DNA from: Halictus rubicundus
Taxonomy: Eukaryota > Arthropoda > Insecta > Hymenoptera > Halictidae
Assembly (NCBI RefSeq): GCF_050948215.1
Contig: NC_135155.1
Coordinates: 10,310,001-10,374,000 of the forward strand
Direction: 5' to 3'
DNA: 64,000 nucleotides
Shown: positions 24,767 to 36,941 of the stretch, in pieces
How positions within the stretch are numbered: the stretch's first letter is position 1
Layout: every line of letters begins with the position of its first letter
Program-made: the position numbers and the translations under genes
Notes under the pieces: generated by a model
Told to the model about the DNA's origin: nothing
Databases searched by the model: none
Seen by the model: only the letters and a program-made list of their open reading frames with translations

Positions 24767-26146
24767 TGGAGGTCAGTGAAATAAATATTTTCGTGGTATA
24801 TCACATAGGCTGTTATTTTTAGATTGCCTACAAACGTTGAAATTAAAAGAAAAAGTTCATACTGATTGCGTATCTAGTTTTAAGGAGGCTATGTATTAAT
24901 TAGCAATCTCGGTGTATTGGTGAACAAATTGATTTGTTGCCAACTTACCTGACGGGGCATCATTGCCTGGATTGTTGGTGTATTGTTTCGCGACGGTCAG
25001 TTTCGTTATGTTTCGTCGCAGCCCCCACTGCCACTCTTCTGACGTTCATTTCCGTTACGTGCCATGATTTCGTTCTACGAGACCGTTTCCCGAAACGTTT
25101 CACGTCAAAATCGCCCATTCCGTCGACTCCCGTCAACGAAAGCCGCTCAGGATCGACACCATTCAATCAGCAGTTGCTCAAACAGTGAGCCCCCGGTCAA
25201 AGGAAAAAAAAATCTAGGTTAATCTACTCAGCCGGCGCGGCCGCTGTTTAGCGTAAATCTACCCTGTCTGCCTCCTCGAGAGGATCCCGTCTAGAACAAA
25301 ACAAACGGACAAATATTTGCGGGGCCGCGATAAAAGCTTTCGAGCACGGGCGATTCATGGCGTCATCGTTTACCCGGAAGCTGGGGCGGGCGGACAGAAA
25401 AAGACGCGAGGAGGAGCACGCGGCAGCGGCCAGCGTAAGAAACCGCGCGAGATCTTCCTCTGGAGATCTTCGAAACGGGGAGAAGAAACCGGAAATATTT
25501 CCGAGCGGCGGCCCAAGTTTTCAGCGACGCGCTAATGGCGTCGTTTTATCACGATCATCGAGCCGCGATTCTGCATGCGACAAGCCATCGTTACCCCTCG
25601 CAACCCCCGACGCTATCCAGGCCCCGTAGCTTTTCACCCCCGTCCCTTTTCACGGACAATCACCGGTTCCCCTTCTTCCGTGGCACCGAGGATCCCCCTG
25701 CCCTCCACGCTGCCACTTGACACTAGACAGTCTCTTCTGTCTAGTGGGGTGGCTGCATCCGCAACGTTCAAAAACCTCTGGCTGCACCACCGAGCGCGCA
25801 CACACGCGCGCAGCGACGCGACGCGGCGTGCATAAGCCTGTGGATGTGTCGCGTGCGTGCACACGCGCATCCCGGATGCGACAGCGGCACCAGACAACGC
25901 TTCAGACACCTTTGACCCTGGGCTCTTTCGCTTTGTCCGTTTCACGGAGGATTTCAGTTGCGAAAGAGACCCGGCGACACCCTCGCCAGAGATTAACCCT
26001 CGCCAGACGGTTCTCCGACGGAACCTGAGCTGCGAAACGGTGTCTCCGAATCGCTACGGTAATTTGATCAAGAGGGAACAGGGTAATCGCTGGTAATTTT
26101 GGTCAGTATTATTATTACAACGTCTTGAGTTTGTCACTTTTTTTCT
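24767..26146. other. Noncoding, GC island
   Basis: From about 25200 to 26050 the DNA is GC- and CpG-rich with several open frames on both strands, none with a recognisable domain. A strong hairpin lies at 25709-25756, and alternating CG/CA tracts follow at about 25795-25870. Confidence 0.45.
25709..25756. repeat. Long hairpin, arms about 20-22 bp, 6-base loop
   Basis: The inner arms CACTAGACAG and CTGTCTAGTG are perfect inverse copies around TCTCTT. The outer arms (GCTGCCAC and GTGGCTGC) also pair, apart from one mismatch and a small bulge. It is short for a microRNA precursor and I do not recognise a seed. It could be a structured RNA element or a small fold-back remnant. Confidence 0.6.
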
Positions 26147-26344
26147 TTAACACTAAACATATAAAAGTGAAACGTTTTATAGAAGGGACAAAATTGAGTT
26201 TACTTAAACTTCGAACAATTTTCACTATAATATGTGCTTAAATAAAGAAGTGAATTCAGTAATTTCCTATGAAAACGTTTTTATAATTTCGATAATTGTG
26301 AAATAGAAATCCGGCCATTTTGACCGTGGTAGGTTCAGTATTAA
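26147..26344 (-). mobile_element. piggyBac-like MITE, subfamily B
   Basis: TTAA bounds both sides. The left end reads TTAACACTAAACAT and the right end GGTAGGTTCAGTATTAA. The subterminal palindrome is present but eroded at the right (CCGGCCATTTTGACCG). The interior has AATAAAGAAGTGAATTCAG, which is close to a phrase in the H array at 39.2 kb. Confidence 0.8.
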
Positions 26345-29300
26345 TACCGTTCGCAGCACGTGTGCGCGGTACCCTCTCTACCGTTGCCTAACAGCGAAGA
26401 AAAATAGTCTTCATTTGGTTCTGAAACTACAAAAAGAAATATGGAGGTCACGATAATTAACTGTCTCGTTTGTGCCTTTAAAGAAGTCACATGCGTGCAC
26501 AAAATTTCATCGAAATCGTTTCACGTGTAAAAGAGCTGTAGGCATTGTGAAGGATGTAAAAATCTTTTTCATTTTTAATAATCCATAGCTCGTAGCAGCC
26601 TCATTAAAATTAATGAAACTTGACACACCTTCAAATTTCTTACTTATAAAATATAAAATATCCGTCAACTTTGATTTCCCGAAACGCATCTGAATTATCG
26701 AAAAATTATCACGAACCTTTGCAATCTACCGTCGGTCGCGTCAACATTGCTACACAAATCGTGCCGAACAATTTCCCGCGGCGAATTACAATGATCTGCA
26801 ATCATCACCATAATCTCGCGAGAACATCGACTCGACGGTCTCCGGATCTGGCGAAATAAAAAGTGTTTGATACCTCGAAGACGATTTAATGGCCGCAAAG
26901 CTTCTCGAGGAATATCGGGACGTGGAATATCCGAGAGCATGTATGCATAGCTCATAGGGGAATGTTCGGGGCTCTTACCTTCGATTTTTCTTCGGAAGCG
27001 TAGACAAACGTCGCTCGTGAATATCGAGATCGGCCGGAGGAATTCCCTATTCCCGGCGCACTTCAGCTAAGGCGAGAGGAGCTGGATATACGATTCGAAA
27101 CGTAAAAGCTTCGTCCTCCCGGCAGCTACTACTGCCCCCTCACCCCCCGACCCCCCCCCGCACCGCCGACCACCCTTCTGTCACCCTGCCATTAATAGTA
27201 TGCATTTATTCGGAGACGCGGAATTAGACCAGGGATTGCGGTCGCAAGCAGAAGTGGGCGCTCGCCGTTTGAAAATCGCTGGGCAAGACGCTTTTGAATT
27301 ATTCAATCTTCCATCGATGGAAAAGCGTCGGCTTCTACTTTGCTCTCTTCCACCCACCCACCCCTCCCCTCTCGTCCTACCCCCCTCGTGACGACACTTA
27401 TCTTACCATCCGCAACCTAATATTAGCCAACTAACCTTCTTGCATTGGAGTCGCTTTTATACACGACACCGTGACAACATCGACTCTTCTTGTTCCATTC
27501 TCGGCCGTGAATAATGATCGTTGCGCACAGTGGTGCCGATGGCGAATCTGGCGGGACGAAATTCGATGATAAACGCAAGCACAGCTGTAACTTTTACCTA
27601 TTCCTAAGCGGGACTATCGTAACTTATCACACGTACAAGAATTATAATTTTTCTTTTTTAAATATTCCGAAATATTAAATATTCTGATGAATTCGCTATG
27701 GAAGGTGCATTCCTCAATGGTGTTTCTAAATTAGAGCGGTTTCTTGCTCTGATTTCATTAAATAATACTTGATGTTATAAGGTCACTGAATTATACAATT
27801 TTTTATATAATTCGATTATTACGAAATTAGTTAATTCAATGCATTAATACATTTCATGAGTTTGATAAGTACCTCCGCTCGGGGAATGAGAATTATTATA
27901 GTCGCGTGTAATGCCGAAATGAATATTTCCATATGAATACTCTTTGTACAATTGAAATTCCCATATTCCACAGTTAATGATCAGACTGCGGATGTTCATG
28001 CTTTAAATTCCGTGTGGTTGAATGGTATTCTTGGAATCTCTTTGCGTGAGTAATATACATATAATGCGGTTATATTCGTTCATAGCTTCCACGTTTCGTT
28101 TAGAAAAAAGTGTAAAAATATTGCTATCTAAAGAGACCAAAATCCGCCAACCATCCAGAATGTATTAAACTCAATCGTGCTTCGTTCTTTGGGCGTCGTT
28201 TCAACCATATAAATTTTCATTTCCTTAACTTGATAATGATTGGGTAATATATTTTGATCCAGTGACGTCTTCGTTTCATTAAAGATGAGTGTATATTTGG
28301 AAAAGTATATTTCAGAATATTTATATCAGTTGTTCCCTTCTCAACACTGTTAAAAATGCTTAACATTTCCAGTACGAAATCAGTGACAGAAAATGCTATA
28401 TTCTAGAAAATTCTACAAAATAAAAGTAAATTACTTAGTGAAATAACAATTGCAAAGTTAAGATCTATGACACTGAGTACTTTTTGCTGATACTTTAACC
28501 TTCCCGAATTTCATAGATCCTAACCAAACGTGACAGACTGCATACATTACCGCAATGATTCATTTTTAAATCTGGACAAATTACGCCTCCCATTTTCTAG
28601 GAAGCTTGTAGTGTTAACCCTCCGTATGGTATACCGGAATCATTGATGACTCGTAGCGGTGGGGATAAGCCCGAGCGACCTTCAGTACATACAATTTTAT
28701 TCCGATATGAGACGACGAATTTTATTTCGAAATAAGAAAATCTTCATCCGAAATACGACGAACACCGGTCCCGCCCCATCGTCTTATATCGAAAGAAAAC
28801 TGTACTAAAATGTCGGCGTGGGTGAGAAATGATTAGAACCCGGAGTTTAAATTTATAAAATAGTAAGCTGGTGATATCCGCTTGAACAATTGCGTTTCGC
28901 TGTTCTTGGTGGTAATTTCGGTACGTTTTGCCGAAAAAGAAGGCCGAAGAACATTTGGCCGTGTCTTGTAGAATTTAATGGGAAATGGCTGTTACGGGAG
29001 TGGTTCCAGCGCAGAAACAGCGATCACGGAGGCTGCAACGGCGCTGGGCCGCCGACTGCAGCCCGGAATATGCATCTACGTGGTCAAAAGCCGGTCAGAT
29101 TCAATTACGAGCCAGTTTAATAATTCCTCGCCAGGCAAGTCACGTACAGCGGCCCAGGCCAGGAGTTGTCTCTGCTCCGGTTCAGCGAAGTTAGGAACAT
29201 GTTTTTGAGCTTCCCGGTCGCATCGTTGCCGGTTCGCGGATCGAAGCGCGCCCGTGCAGCGCAGTTTCCCCGCGTGGAAAGCGGCGCGCAGAAAAGCGCG

Positions 29301-30119
29301 GCGGGTCTGTATTCTTGAACGCCGAACCGAGAATTCCGGCTCCCGCGATCTGCCCGGAGGAAGCCCGCGACACGCTCCCGGGGAGAGGCAGCCCGTGCAG
29401 GAGCTGTGCTCGGCTTTTCCAAAACTTCGGTGTAACTTAAATTATAGTTTAAACGACGAGTCTCGCGGCATTAGCCCCGTCCCGCTCCGCTTTTAATAAT
29501 TGAACACCCCTTTGAGCCCGGCGAATTAACTTCCTCCCGCCAGATAACTATAAATTAATCACTCGCGTATCCCGAACGTTTCGGATTCGCCAGCACAGCC
29601 GAAGAAAATTCGCCCTGTTTCGAATTCGTTGAACGTTTCATATACTGCTCGGTATTTAGCGGGAGCGGTTAGCTGTTCCGGTCCGGCGAGTTTCGAAATT
29701 CCGTCCAAACTTTGTGCGGCATCTAGACAATCGCGAAACGCCTCGCCATTTTGTGCTGGTGTTGATGTGGACAGGCTTGAAAAGATCATGCGCTAATGCG
29801 TACTGGTGGTCCGTGGAGTTCGATGTGTCGGGTGCGGATGCTTCTAGCTTGATGAATCGTTTATAAAGCAATCCCTATATAATTAATATTTGGTGCTGGG
29901 GTAAGACAAGGAAAAATGATTTAGAATGAGAATAATAAAATAGCTGAGAGACAATTTTTAGAAGTGGAGCTAGCAACTTTTGTAGAATTCTTTGTTGTTT
30001 TCTACACTGTTGTTCATCTGTTCAAATCATTTTATTTTATTTTTGATGTAATAATTACAGTTTAAAATCCAGAAACCACTTATTACATTTTCTTCCTAGT
30101 CACCGCCTTTGGGAGAATA
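26345..30119. other. Long noncoding stretch
   Basis: GC-rich patches lie at about 26990-27400 (with C runs near 27140-27160) and 28960-29560. Between them is a very AT-rich tract at about 27600-28600. TTAACCCTCCGTATGG at 28614 resembles a TTAA-element end with no visible partner. No gene is recognised. Confidence 0.45.
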
Positions 30120-30357
30120 CAGTGTTTTCTCGATAATTGTCAACGAAACGGGTCTTGTCAGCGACATATATCGTCTAGGAGATACTATTCTGTAATCCAC
30201 GCGGAACGTCGTATCCGACCCGTATTATGTTTACACTCCTCGGAGTCCGAGGACTCTCGAGCTTCGCGACCCCTCACGGGGTATACCCCGCGGTAGTGGG
30301 GATAGTTCTGCGACTTTTATCAGTCAGGTATTTCCGACATATATCGAGAAAAGACTG
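30120..30357 (+). mobile_element. Tc1/mariner-like MITE, family D, copy 3
   Basis: TA flanks both ends. The termini are CAGTGTTTTCTCGATAATTG and the inverse of CAGTCTTTTCTCGATATATG. At 238 bp it is the longest copy. It has an extra segment (GATACTATTCTGTAATCCACGC) shared only with the copy at 45963, marking a sub-group. The core holds a perfect GGGGTATACCCC palindrome at 30278-30289. Confidence 0.9.
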
Positions 30358-31257
30358 TATTTCTTCATGGTTGTCCAAATCGGGTCCTCGCACATTTATA
30401 CTTTGGAAAACTCGATCCAACCCGACCCGACCCGATATTTTCGGGTTCTCGCACATATCTGCGAGAGCAAGAGCATCATCCGATAAAGTCTCCGTTAAGT
30501 GGACTCTCGCCATGAGGCGGAAGAAGCGTGTGCCCGTAGAAATCCCATAAAAACACTCTCACGGGCCGGCTAAACCGAAAAGGTACGGGCTCCCATCGAT
30601 TCTCGCGAGCAGACTAGACGCGTCGCGTCGCCTCGCCTCGCGGGTGTATACGGCGGGCGGTGTGTAAATTACAGAACGGCAGACTATACACGAGATTACG
30701 CTTGTCTGCCGAGAAAGACGTCCCAATAACATTTTTCACGGTGACTGCCGCGATAAGTGCTTCAACCCGGCGAGCTCGTCGCTTCCGATACTTATCCTGC
30801 GCGCGTCCGCGTATGAATCACGACTATTGTGCCGGGGACTTGATGAAAAGTCACCGGCGATAATATTGGTACGTCGCGAATGTTTTCCTTTTTCCTTCCC
30901 CGTTCCTTTTTTTCCCCCGTTTCGCGAACGTTCCGCGTCTCGCATTTCCATCGTGTATTTCAGCGCAGCAGACCACTCACCCTCCTCCCCTATCAGCCCT
31001 TCACTCTTTCCTATCCGGCTCTATAATAATGAAGTTGTCAGATTTTGCGGTACGTTCTGCTGGCACATCCGTGTCCCATGTCTGTACACTACCGTGCAAA
31101 AGTACACGGTCAGTTGCGCGGCTGCTGACACTCGCCGAGACAAAGCTGAAGCAATATTGTTTCTAACATCGAGTATGAAATAGGAGATGTTTGTAGTTTT
31201 GTATTTTAAGCCACGTTCAAAACTGAGTGGACCGTTGTTTAATTATTGAATTTCTCT
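30358..31257. other. Noncoding, CpG-rich with a small duplication
   Basis: CGGGTCCTCGCACATTTAT at 30381 and GGGTTCTCGCACATATCT at 30443 are direct near-repeats on either side of a (CCCGA)3 run at 30421-30435. A (CGTCG)-type tract lies near 30618-30642. No gene is recognised. Confidence 0.45.
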
Positions 31258-31482
31258 TTAACACTAGGTTTACGGAGCACTAAAAGTGACTATTTTACAT
31301 TACGTTTTAAAATGAACAAGAATGTGCGGCCCAAATTTTTAGCCATTTTCTTTTTAATAACATACCCAAAGAAATAAATTTGTTGAATAATTTCTCATGG
31401 ATGTTTCTTTAGGGTCTTAACAATTGTAAATTAAAAATATTAGAACCCGCCATTTTGACGGGTCCCGTAAACCTAGTGTTAA
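31258..31482 (-). mobile_element. piggyBac-like MITE, subfamily A, full copy
   Basis: TTAA bounds both sides. The element is inverted relative to the copy at 1818: the hairpin-bearing end (CCCGCCATTTTGACGGG) is on the right. The termini are almost perfect (TTAACACTAGGTTTACGG and CCGTAAACCTAGTGTTAA), which suggests a young insertion. A 132-bp tandem array begins about 40 bases beyond its right end. Confidence 0.9.
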
Positions 31483-31520
31483 ATACCGAGGGGATGTTTA
31501 AAGAAATTCATTTTTGTCAC

Positions 31521-31910
31521 TCTCGTGAATTACGTACACTTACAGTTTTATTGTCACAAAAATTTAGTTTGCTCGTTGCAATTTTCAATGGAAGCACCGT
31601 CAAAGTTCACGAAGGATTAGCGCATTGTGTACAAGAAATTCTTAATTACTTACTTTCGTAAATTACGTACACTTACAGTTTTACTGTCACAAAAATTTAG
31701 TTTGCTCGTTGCAATGTTAATGGAAGCACCGTCAAAGTTCACGAAGGATCAGCGCATTGTGTAGAAGAAATTCTTAATTACTTACTTTCGTAAATTACGT
31801 ACACTTACAGTTTTATTGTCACAAAAATTTAGTTTGCTCGTTGCAATGTTAATGGGAGCACCGTTAAAGTTCACGAAGGATTGTGTGTGAGAAATTCTTA
31901 ATTATTGATG
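31521..31910. repeat. Tandem array, about 3 units of 132 bp
   Basis: TACGTACACTTACAGTTTTA starts at 31531, 31664 and 31796, giving periods of 133 and 132 bases. The units are about 95% alike by eye, including GTTCACGAAGGAT and AGAAATTCTTAATTA. The third unit is cut short at its right end. No open frame runs through the array. Confidence 0.9.
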
Positions 31911-32652
31911 GAAAATAAGCCGTTTATAGTGACGTCTCCCCTCAAGTCCGGTCGGACGCGTGTTCGCGCGCGCACGCGAGCCAAAGGGAATATCAACGGC
32001 TCCCATCTATGCGTGAAAAATGACGGTGATATATCAGGCGGGTTCGTCGTTAATCATCGGTGCTGCGAGCACCGTCGCGCTGCGAAGTCCTTCGAGCGGA
32101 ACCGTCGACGCCCGCCTGGGAGAAATCATCATCCGGCACGCCCTTCGCCGAAAAACGAGGCGCTCCGCGAATCCCCAGACGAGACCGTGCAGAAATGGAA
32201 TTCTCCGCGGGTCTCGTCGCGGATTGACAAAGCCCGGCGCGGCTAATCGAGTTCCCGGCTGCAACGGCCGGAAAGTTTTTCTCGACGGGGAGGGTCGCAA
32301 ACCGTGACGTCTGATGATAGCTGCGAGACAGAGGAAAAGTGGCTTTTTCACAAAAAAAAAGTGCTTTTTTCTCGTAGAGACAGTTTTGAAAATTTTCCCT
32401 CGTTCCGGTGGAGAGCCGCAGTTCCAATTGCTCGTCGGACTACCTAAGATGATTTTATCGACTGGGACTTTTAATTACACCGGATTATTTGTTTTTGTTA
32501 TAATTATTCAAACCACCTATACAAATTGACGACTTCAAATTTAAGGAATTTTCTTTTTCCATTTTGATGAAATCTTGTAGTTCAATTCTTTACAATTTGT
32601 AATATTTTCGGAGATACTGTCAGAGGTACAATCCTTCGAATAAAATGGATTA
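31911..32652. other. Noncoding, GC-rich then AT-rich
   Basis: A GC-rich patch at about 31940-32320 has frames open on both strands and no domain. AT-rich DNA follows up to the next family D element. Nothing else is recognised. Confidence 0.45.
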
Positions 32653-32854
32653 CAGTGAGTTCTCGATATATGTCAACAACACGGGTCTTGCCAGCGTCTT
32701 GTATCGTCCAGGAGACATAGCCGACCCGTGTTATGTTTACACTCGTTGGCCTCTCGAGTTTCGTGACCCTTCACGGGATATACCCCGTGGCAGTGGGGAT
32801 AATTCTGCGACGTTTACCATTCAGGCCTTGGCGACATATATAGAGAAATCGCTG
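32653..32854 (+). mobile_element. Tc1/mariner-like MITE, family D, copy 4
   Basis: TA flanks both ends. The termini are CAGTGAGTTCTCGATATATG and the inverse of CAGCGATTTCTCTATATATG. At 202 bp it is a typical copy. One frame reads open from target TA to target TA (EFSIYVNNTG near the left end, ATYIEKSLY at the right), but nothing suggests it is translated. Confidence 0.9.
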
Positions 32855-35800
32855 TATTTGGATCTGAATAGTAACAACCACTTCTTACAGAAATTCGCTG
32901 ACGTATGTTAGTATTTTGGTGATGCTGTATTTTAGTATTTGTGTTATTAACGACAATTTGAATATTGTACACATTACTTTACCGTAGAATTTTCTGTCTT
33001 AACAAAGATTTAATGATCTTTTTCTCATCGAATCAGTCTTCTCGTATCAAACGCGTACTGGCGTGTATTTGGGCGCGCAATTTGAATATTTCGTCATTCG
33101 TGATTTCGGCGAGTTGTCGATAATAAAATCGCATTATTATTCTCACGCGCGATTTTATAAAACAGTAGGATTTACGACCTTGATCTGGAAACAAACGTTG
33201 ACCTTTGGCCAGGATTTCCCATGTACGTGATAACTTTTCGGCGGGCGGGCTTGCTAAAAATGAAATAACGCACAACAGTTGTATACCTAAACGATGAAAT
33301 TTTCAGGCGGCGCAAAACATTTCAGAGATTGTCCGGCGAGTTTTTCAATTGTCGATTTCCAATTTTCCGGGCTGCATGGCTGAAAAGCATCGTGTACGCG
33401 TTCACTGAACATTCGTCGAAAATTTTTTTTATGTTTTAACGTGGGAAATCAATTCGACAATGTTATGTTCATTTTTTAGAGGCCCGGACAACCGACCGCG
33501 GAGGTATGTGCAAATAAACTAGTTGGCTGATGGATAAACCAATTGCTTTCAAATTGGATAACCGAATGATTCGGTTTAAACTTTAAAAATGTGAACATTG
33601 CTGGAATACTGACTTTAATCATGAAGAGAATGAGTGCAGAACGCATACTGGGTCACTATCGACACCGATTGTACGATTACCTTCATGCGAAATGTTTGTC
33701 AGACATTTGTATCTCCAGAATGTGGTCAACGATTTTATGCATTGTCCGATAAAAAAATTCCCAAAGTTCCTAGAGAATATCTAAAAATTCTAATCAGAGT
33801 AATTCTCATCCAAATAAATCTTTACGTTTTATTAGAAATTTGATTAAAAGACGTTAAAAACACGTTGCATGATAATTATGAGTGCAACAGTATTTCTTCA
33901 AAGATGAAATCGTTCTAGAAATTCTACCCCCGAAAATATGAAAATTAAGAAATACAGTACAGACTTTGCTATAAAAATGAATAGATCAAATGCAAGACAG
34001 TACAAACATTTGAAGAATTTAAAAATACTGTTCTATTGGTCTCGACTGATTGCAGACAATTTTTATTTTGCATACAAATCTGGTCTATCGATAAATAATT
34101 CCGATGCTAAACATTTTGTCGACGGCCAGTTCTATGCACAACGTTCTACGCAATGGAGTTCTGGTGGGGTGATGGGATCTGATGGGTATAAAAGGGGGGA
34201 TGTTCGAGTGACAATCTTCAGTTCTCAGCATGTGGTAGATCTCCATATTCCCCCATGGCCTTTATCCGAGGTTAAGTCGTTTGGATCCACCATAAGATGC
34301 TACAATTACTCTTTGAGTCAAAATACAGTAGGAGGACCAACTCAGAGCATAAAAGTCTGTAAGATTTATATGTCATTATTGTATATGCATGTTGTATTAG
34401 TCGATTTTATACTCACACAGAAGCAGAAAAGTTGGTTGAAAGGGTACTCAAGATATTAATGAAACTTTTAAGATTGCTGGTGAACGTGTTAATATCGTAA
34501 AAAATCTCGGAGTGTATCGACGCAGTCTGTCGACGAAAATATTGCAAAGCCCGCGGCGGCTCGTTCTATTAATTTTTATATCGGCCGATGCAATTTCATT
34601 CCGAATTTGATCGGCGCGCAGGAAAAATAGTCATCGCGGCCCGATCGTTCCGAAAACACATTCTCTCGGCGGCGATTTATTAGTACCCAGCCGGCGCGGA
34701 AGACATTAATATAATTCCACTTAATGAATAAACGATATTCCGGTCTGGGGGCACGGTAAAAGGCCAATATTTACACCACGGCTCACCGGTTGCAATAAAC
34801 AATCATGTTAAATGTTTGCCTTCTCGACGGTCAAAAGCGGTTATGCTCGTCAGAGAGTCTTGTTGCTGCGGCATATATAGTTGTCGCGCATTGTCAACGA
34901 GCAATGGATTTCATTGGCGGAGCGTCGTGACAAGCCGCGAGAACGGAATTGCCGAACAACAATCGCTCCCTATCGTACGTTTGATTAACTCGAATCCATC
35001 GGAATTAATGCGCGACGCTTAACTATTAACGAGGTCCTCTCATTCTGTCGAGTATTAATACAAATTACGCCGAAACAATTTTACCCCATCGACAAATTGT
35101 CACACCGCGCTCGCTCGAATACGATGGATGATCAACTTGACAGCACAATTTGTCTGGGAGCTCGTTAAAATTTCACAAATGCTCGCGATTCTTGGAAACG
35201 ATCAAGCGCGGACACGCGGATTGCAGTCCGGCGCAGTTTCGACCGCCAAATCAAGCCGTACGAGCTGCCTATTGTTTCCTTCGAACGAATAAGGAAGCGC
35301 ACTTCGAAAAAGAAGTACGAGATGTTCTTTCAGCATTGAGCGCAAATCTTTCCGATCGGACTGCTGATTTTTATGCAAAATAAAATTGTCTGCATTCATT
35401 GGACAATTCTGGATCTACATACATATAGGTTTATTTCTTTCATTCGCCACTTAAGTAAAGTTGGTAAAAAGGTCAATACTATTGATGAACTGCTTCTTAA
35501 AAAAAAAAACAAATAACATTTTTTTTCTTAAAAAAATGGTGTACAAAAGATATGAATAATTAATTTAAACTACATCTTCCAAAGACGGAGATTTCTCGGA
35601 CCGACAAAGCAAAGTTATAGAATCATAAGTAGACTGCCGATGTTTATGCAATTTTCAATTTTTGTAGGCGAATTTTAGGAAAGCGGAAACAAATAAAATC
35701 TAATTTTCTGTGATAGTGACCTTTGTAGATCTGAAATAAATAAAAGTCGTACTAAATTCTGTGGAATTTTATATTGTAGTATTTTTTCGAAATTTCAGAA

Positions 35801-36730
35801 ATCATAATCACCATAATGTCCATTATGTGAAACCGTAATGTCCTTTTGTGACAGTCTGTGATTTTCAGCTGACAATAAGCACCGGTCACGAGAAAACGAA
35901 AGCAAATATTAGAAAATGGAGTTCACCAATGCTACAGAACGATTAATTTTATCTCCAGTAGCATCAATTTTTTCTGCTAATTTACAATGTTATGAAAATC
36001 GATTGTTGATCGCCGTCAGATCGTTTCGTCTCACTGTGCACCGGGGGTCCCGTGTCGTTGGCGCTGGTTAAAATCATTGGAACCGTATGGATGCAATTAG
36101 CTGCGCTCCGAAGCGAGACAGAAAAGCGAGTATCGCGTATCGACGTTTCGCGTTCCATCGTTCGCGGGCGGCGGTAATGAAACAATGCTCGCGCGTCGCG
36201 TCAATACGCGCGAGTACGCGTCAAAGTGCGTGCAAACTAAGCGTTCGCGCGCGCACGCACATTGTCGATCGTTTGTATACACGGCAGGGCCGAGGGGAGG
36301 GTGTGAAAGAGGCGTGCGGACTGAAAATCGGAGAGAAAGAGTAAAGGTTCATTCACAGCAGAGCTATCTGCGCTGGCGAGTCCTTGACGTAGACTTATGT
36401 TCACACCAATATCACCATGCCGAACCGTGGTGTACTTAATCTGTCTTAAAACTAACTAAAGTCGCCATAACAAAATAACTATTTTTGATTTTCTCTTTTA
36501 CTCTCGGTTTTTACTGTTCTCTTCTGTGATGAATGAGTCAATGTAGTAGTAGCATGTACCTAGTAGTCTGCGAATTTTGTGTGCATTTATGAAAGCAATT
36601 TTTTCTTTATCCTAAGTTTTACAACATGACCTATACATATGATGAAGCGTTTAAGAATTGTCATGTTGTCTAAACTGGAAAGGGAACTATTTTCTGTTTT
36701 TCAAATATTAGTAAACGATGAATACAAATA
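32855..36730. other. Long noncoding stretch with one strong core-promoter match
   Basis: Mostly AT-rich. The ATG frame from 33938 to 34459 has 173 codons but no recognisable domain, and its length is within chance for AT-rich DNA of this amount. A TATA plus initiator pair lies inside it at 34187-34225. A GC/CpG patch lies at about 36010-36330. Confidence 0.45.
34187..34225 (+). promoter_or_regulatory. Candidate TATA plus initiator core promoter
   Basis: TATAAAAGG at 34187-34195 is followed by TTCAGTTCT, a full arthropod initiator (TCAGT), with its A at 34220. The A lies 33 bases from the first T of TATA, close to the usual 30-32. An ATG follows ten bases after the initiator A but meets a stop after two codons, unless a donor-like GTAGAT at about 34235 is used. 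This layout is seen in insect genes with tiny first coding exons, such as many cuticle genes. I see no downstream exon that I can recognise, so it remains a candidate. Confidence 0.35.
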
Positions 36731-36941
36731 CAGTGAATTCTCGATATATGTCAACAACACGGATTTTGCCCAGCGTCAGTGTGGTCCAGGGGACACACCT
36801 GAGCCGTGTTATGTTTACACTCCTCGGCGTCCGATGCCTCTCAACCTTCGCGGCCCCTCACGGAGTATACCAGTCGGTAGTGGGGATAATTCCGCGATGT
36901 TTATCATCCAGGCCTTGTCGACATATATCGAGAAATTATTG
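36731..36941 (+). mobile_element. Tc1/mariner-like MITE, family D, copy 5
   Basis: TA flanks both ends. The left terminus is CAGTGAATTCTCGATATATG; the right is the inverse of CAATAATTTCTCGATATATG. It is 211 bp. Like copy 4 it is open in one frame from end to end. Confidence 0.9.

Noticed and set aside
31521..31910. Tandem array considered as a CRISPR array
   Set aside because: Units of 132 bp repeat in full without unique spacers, and the genome is eukaryotic.
33938..34459. ATG frame of 173 codons
   Set aside because: AT-rich text with no domain or repeat structure. A simple stop-frequency estimate makes one such frame in a window this size unsurprising.
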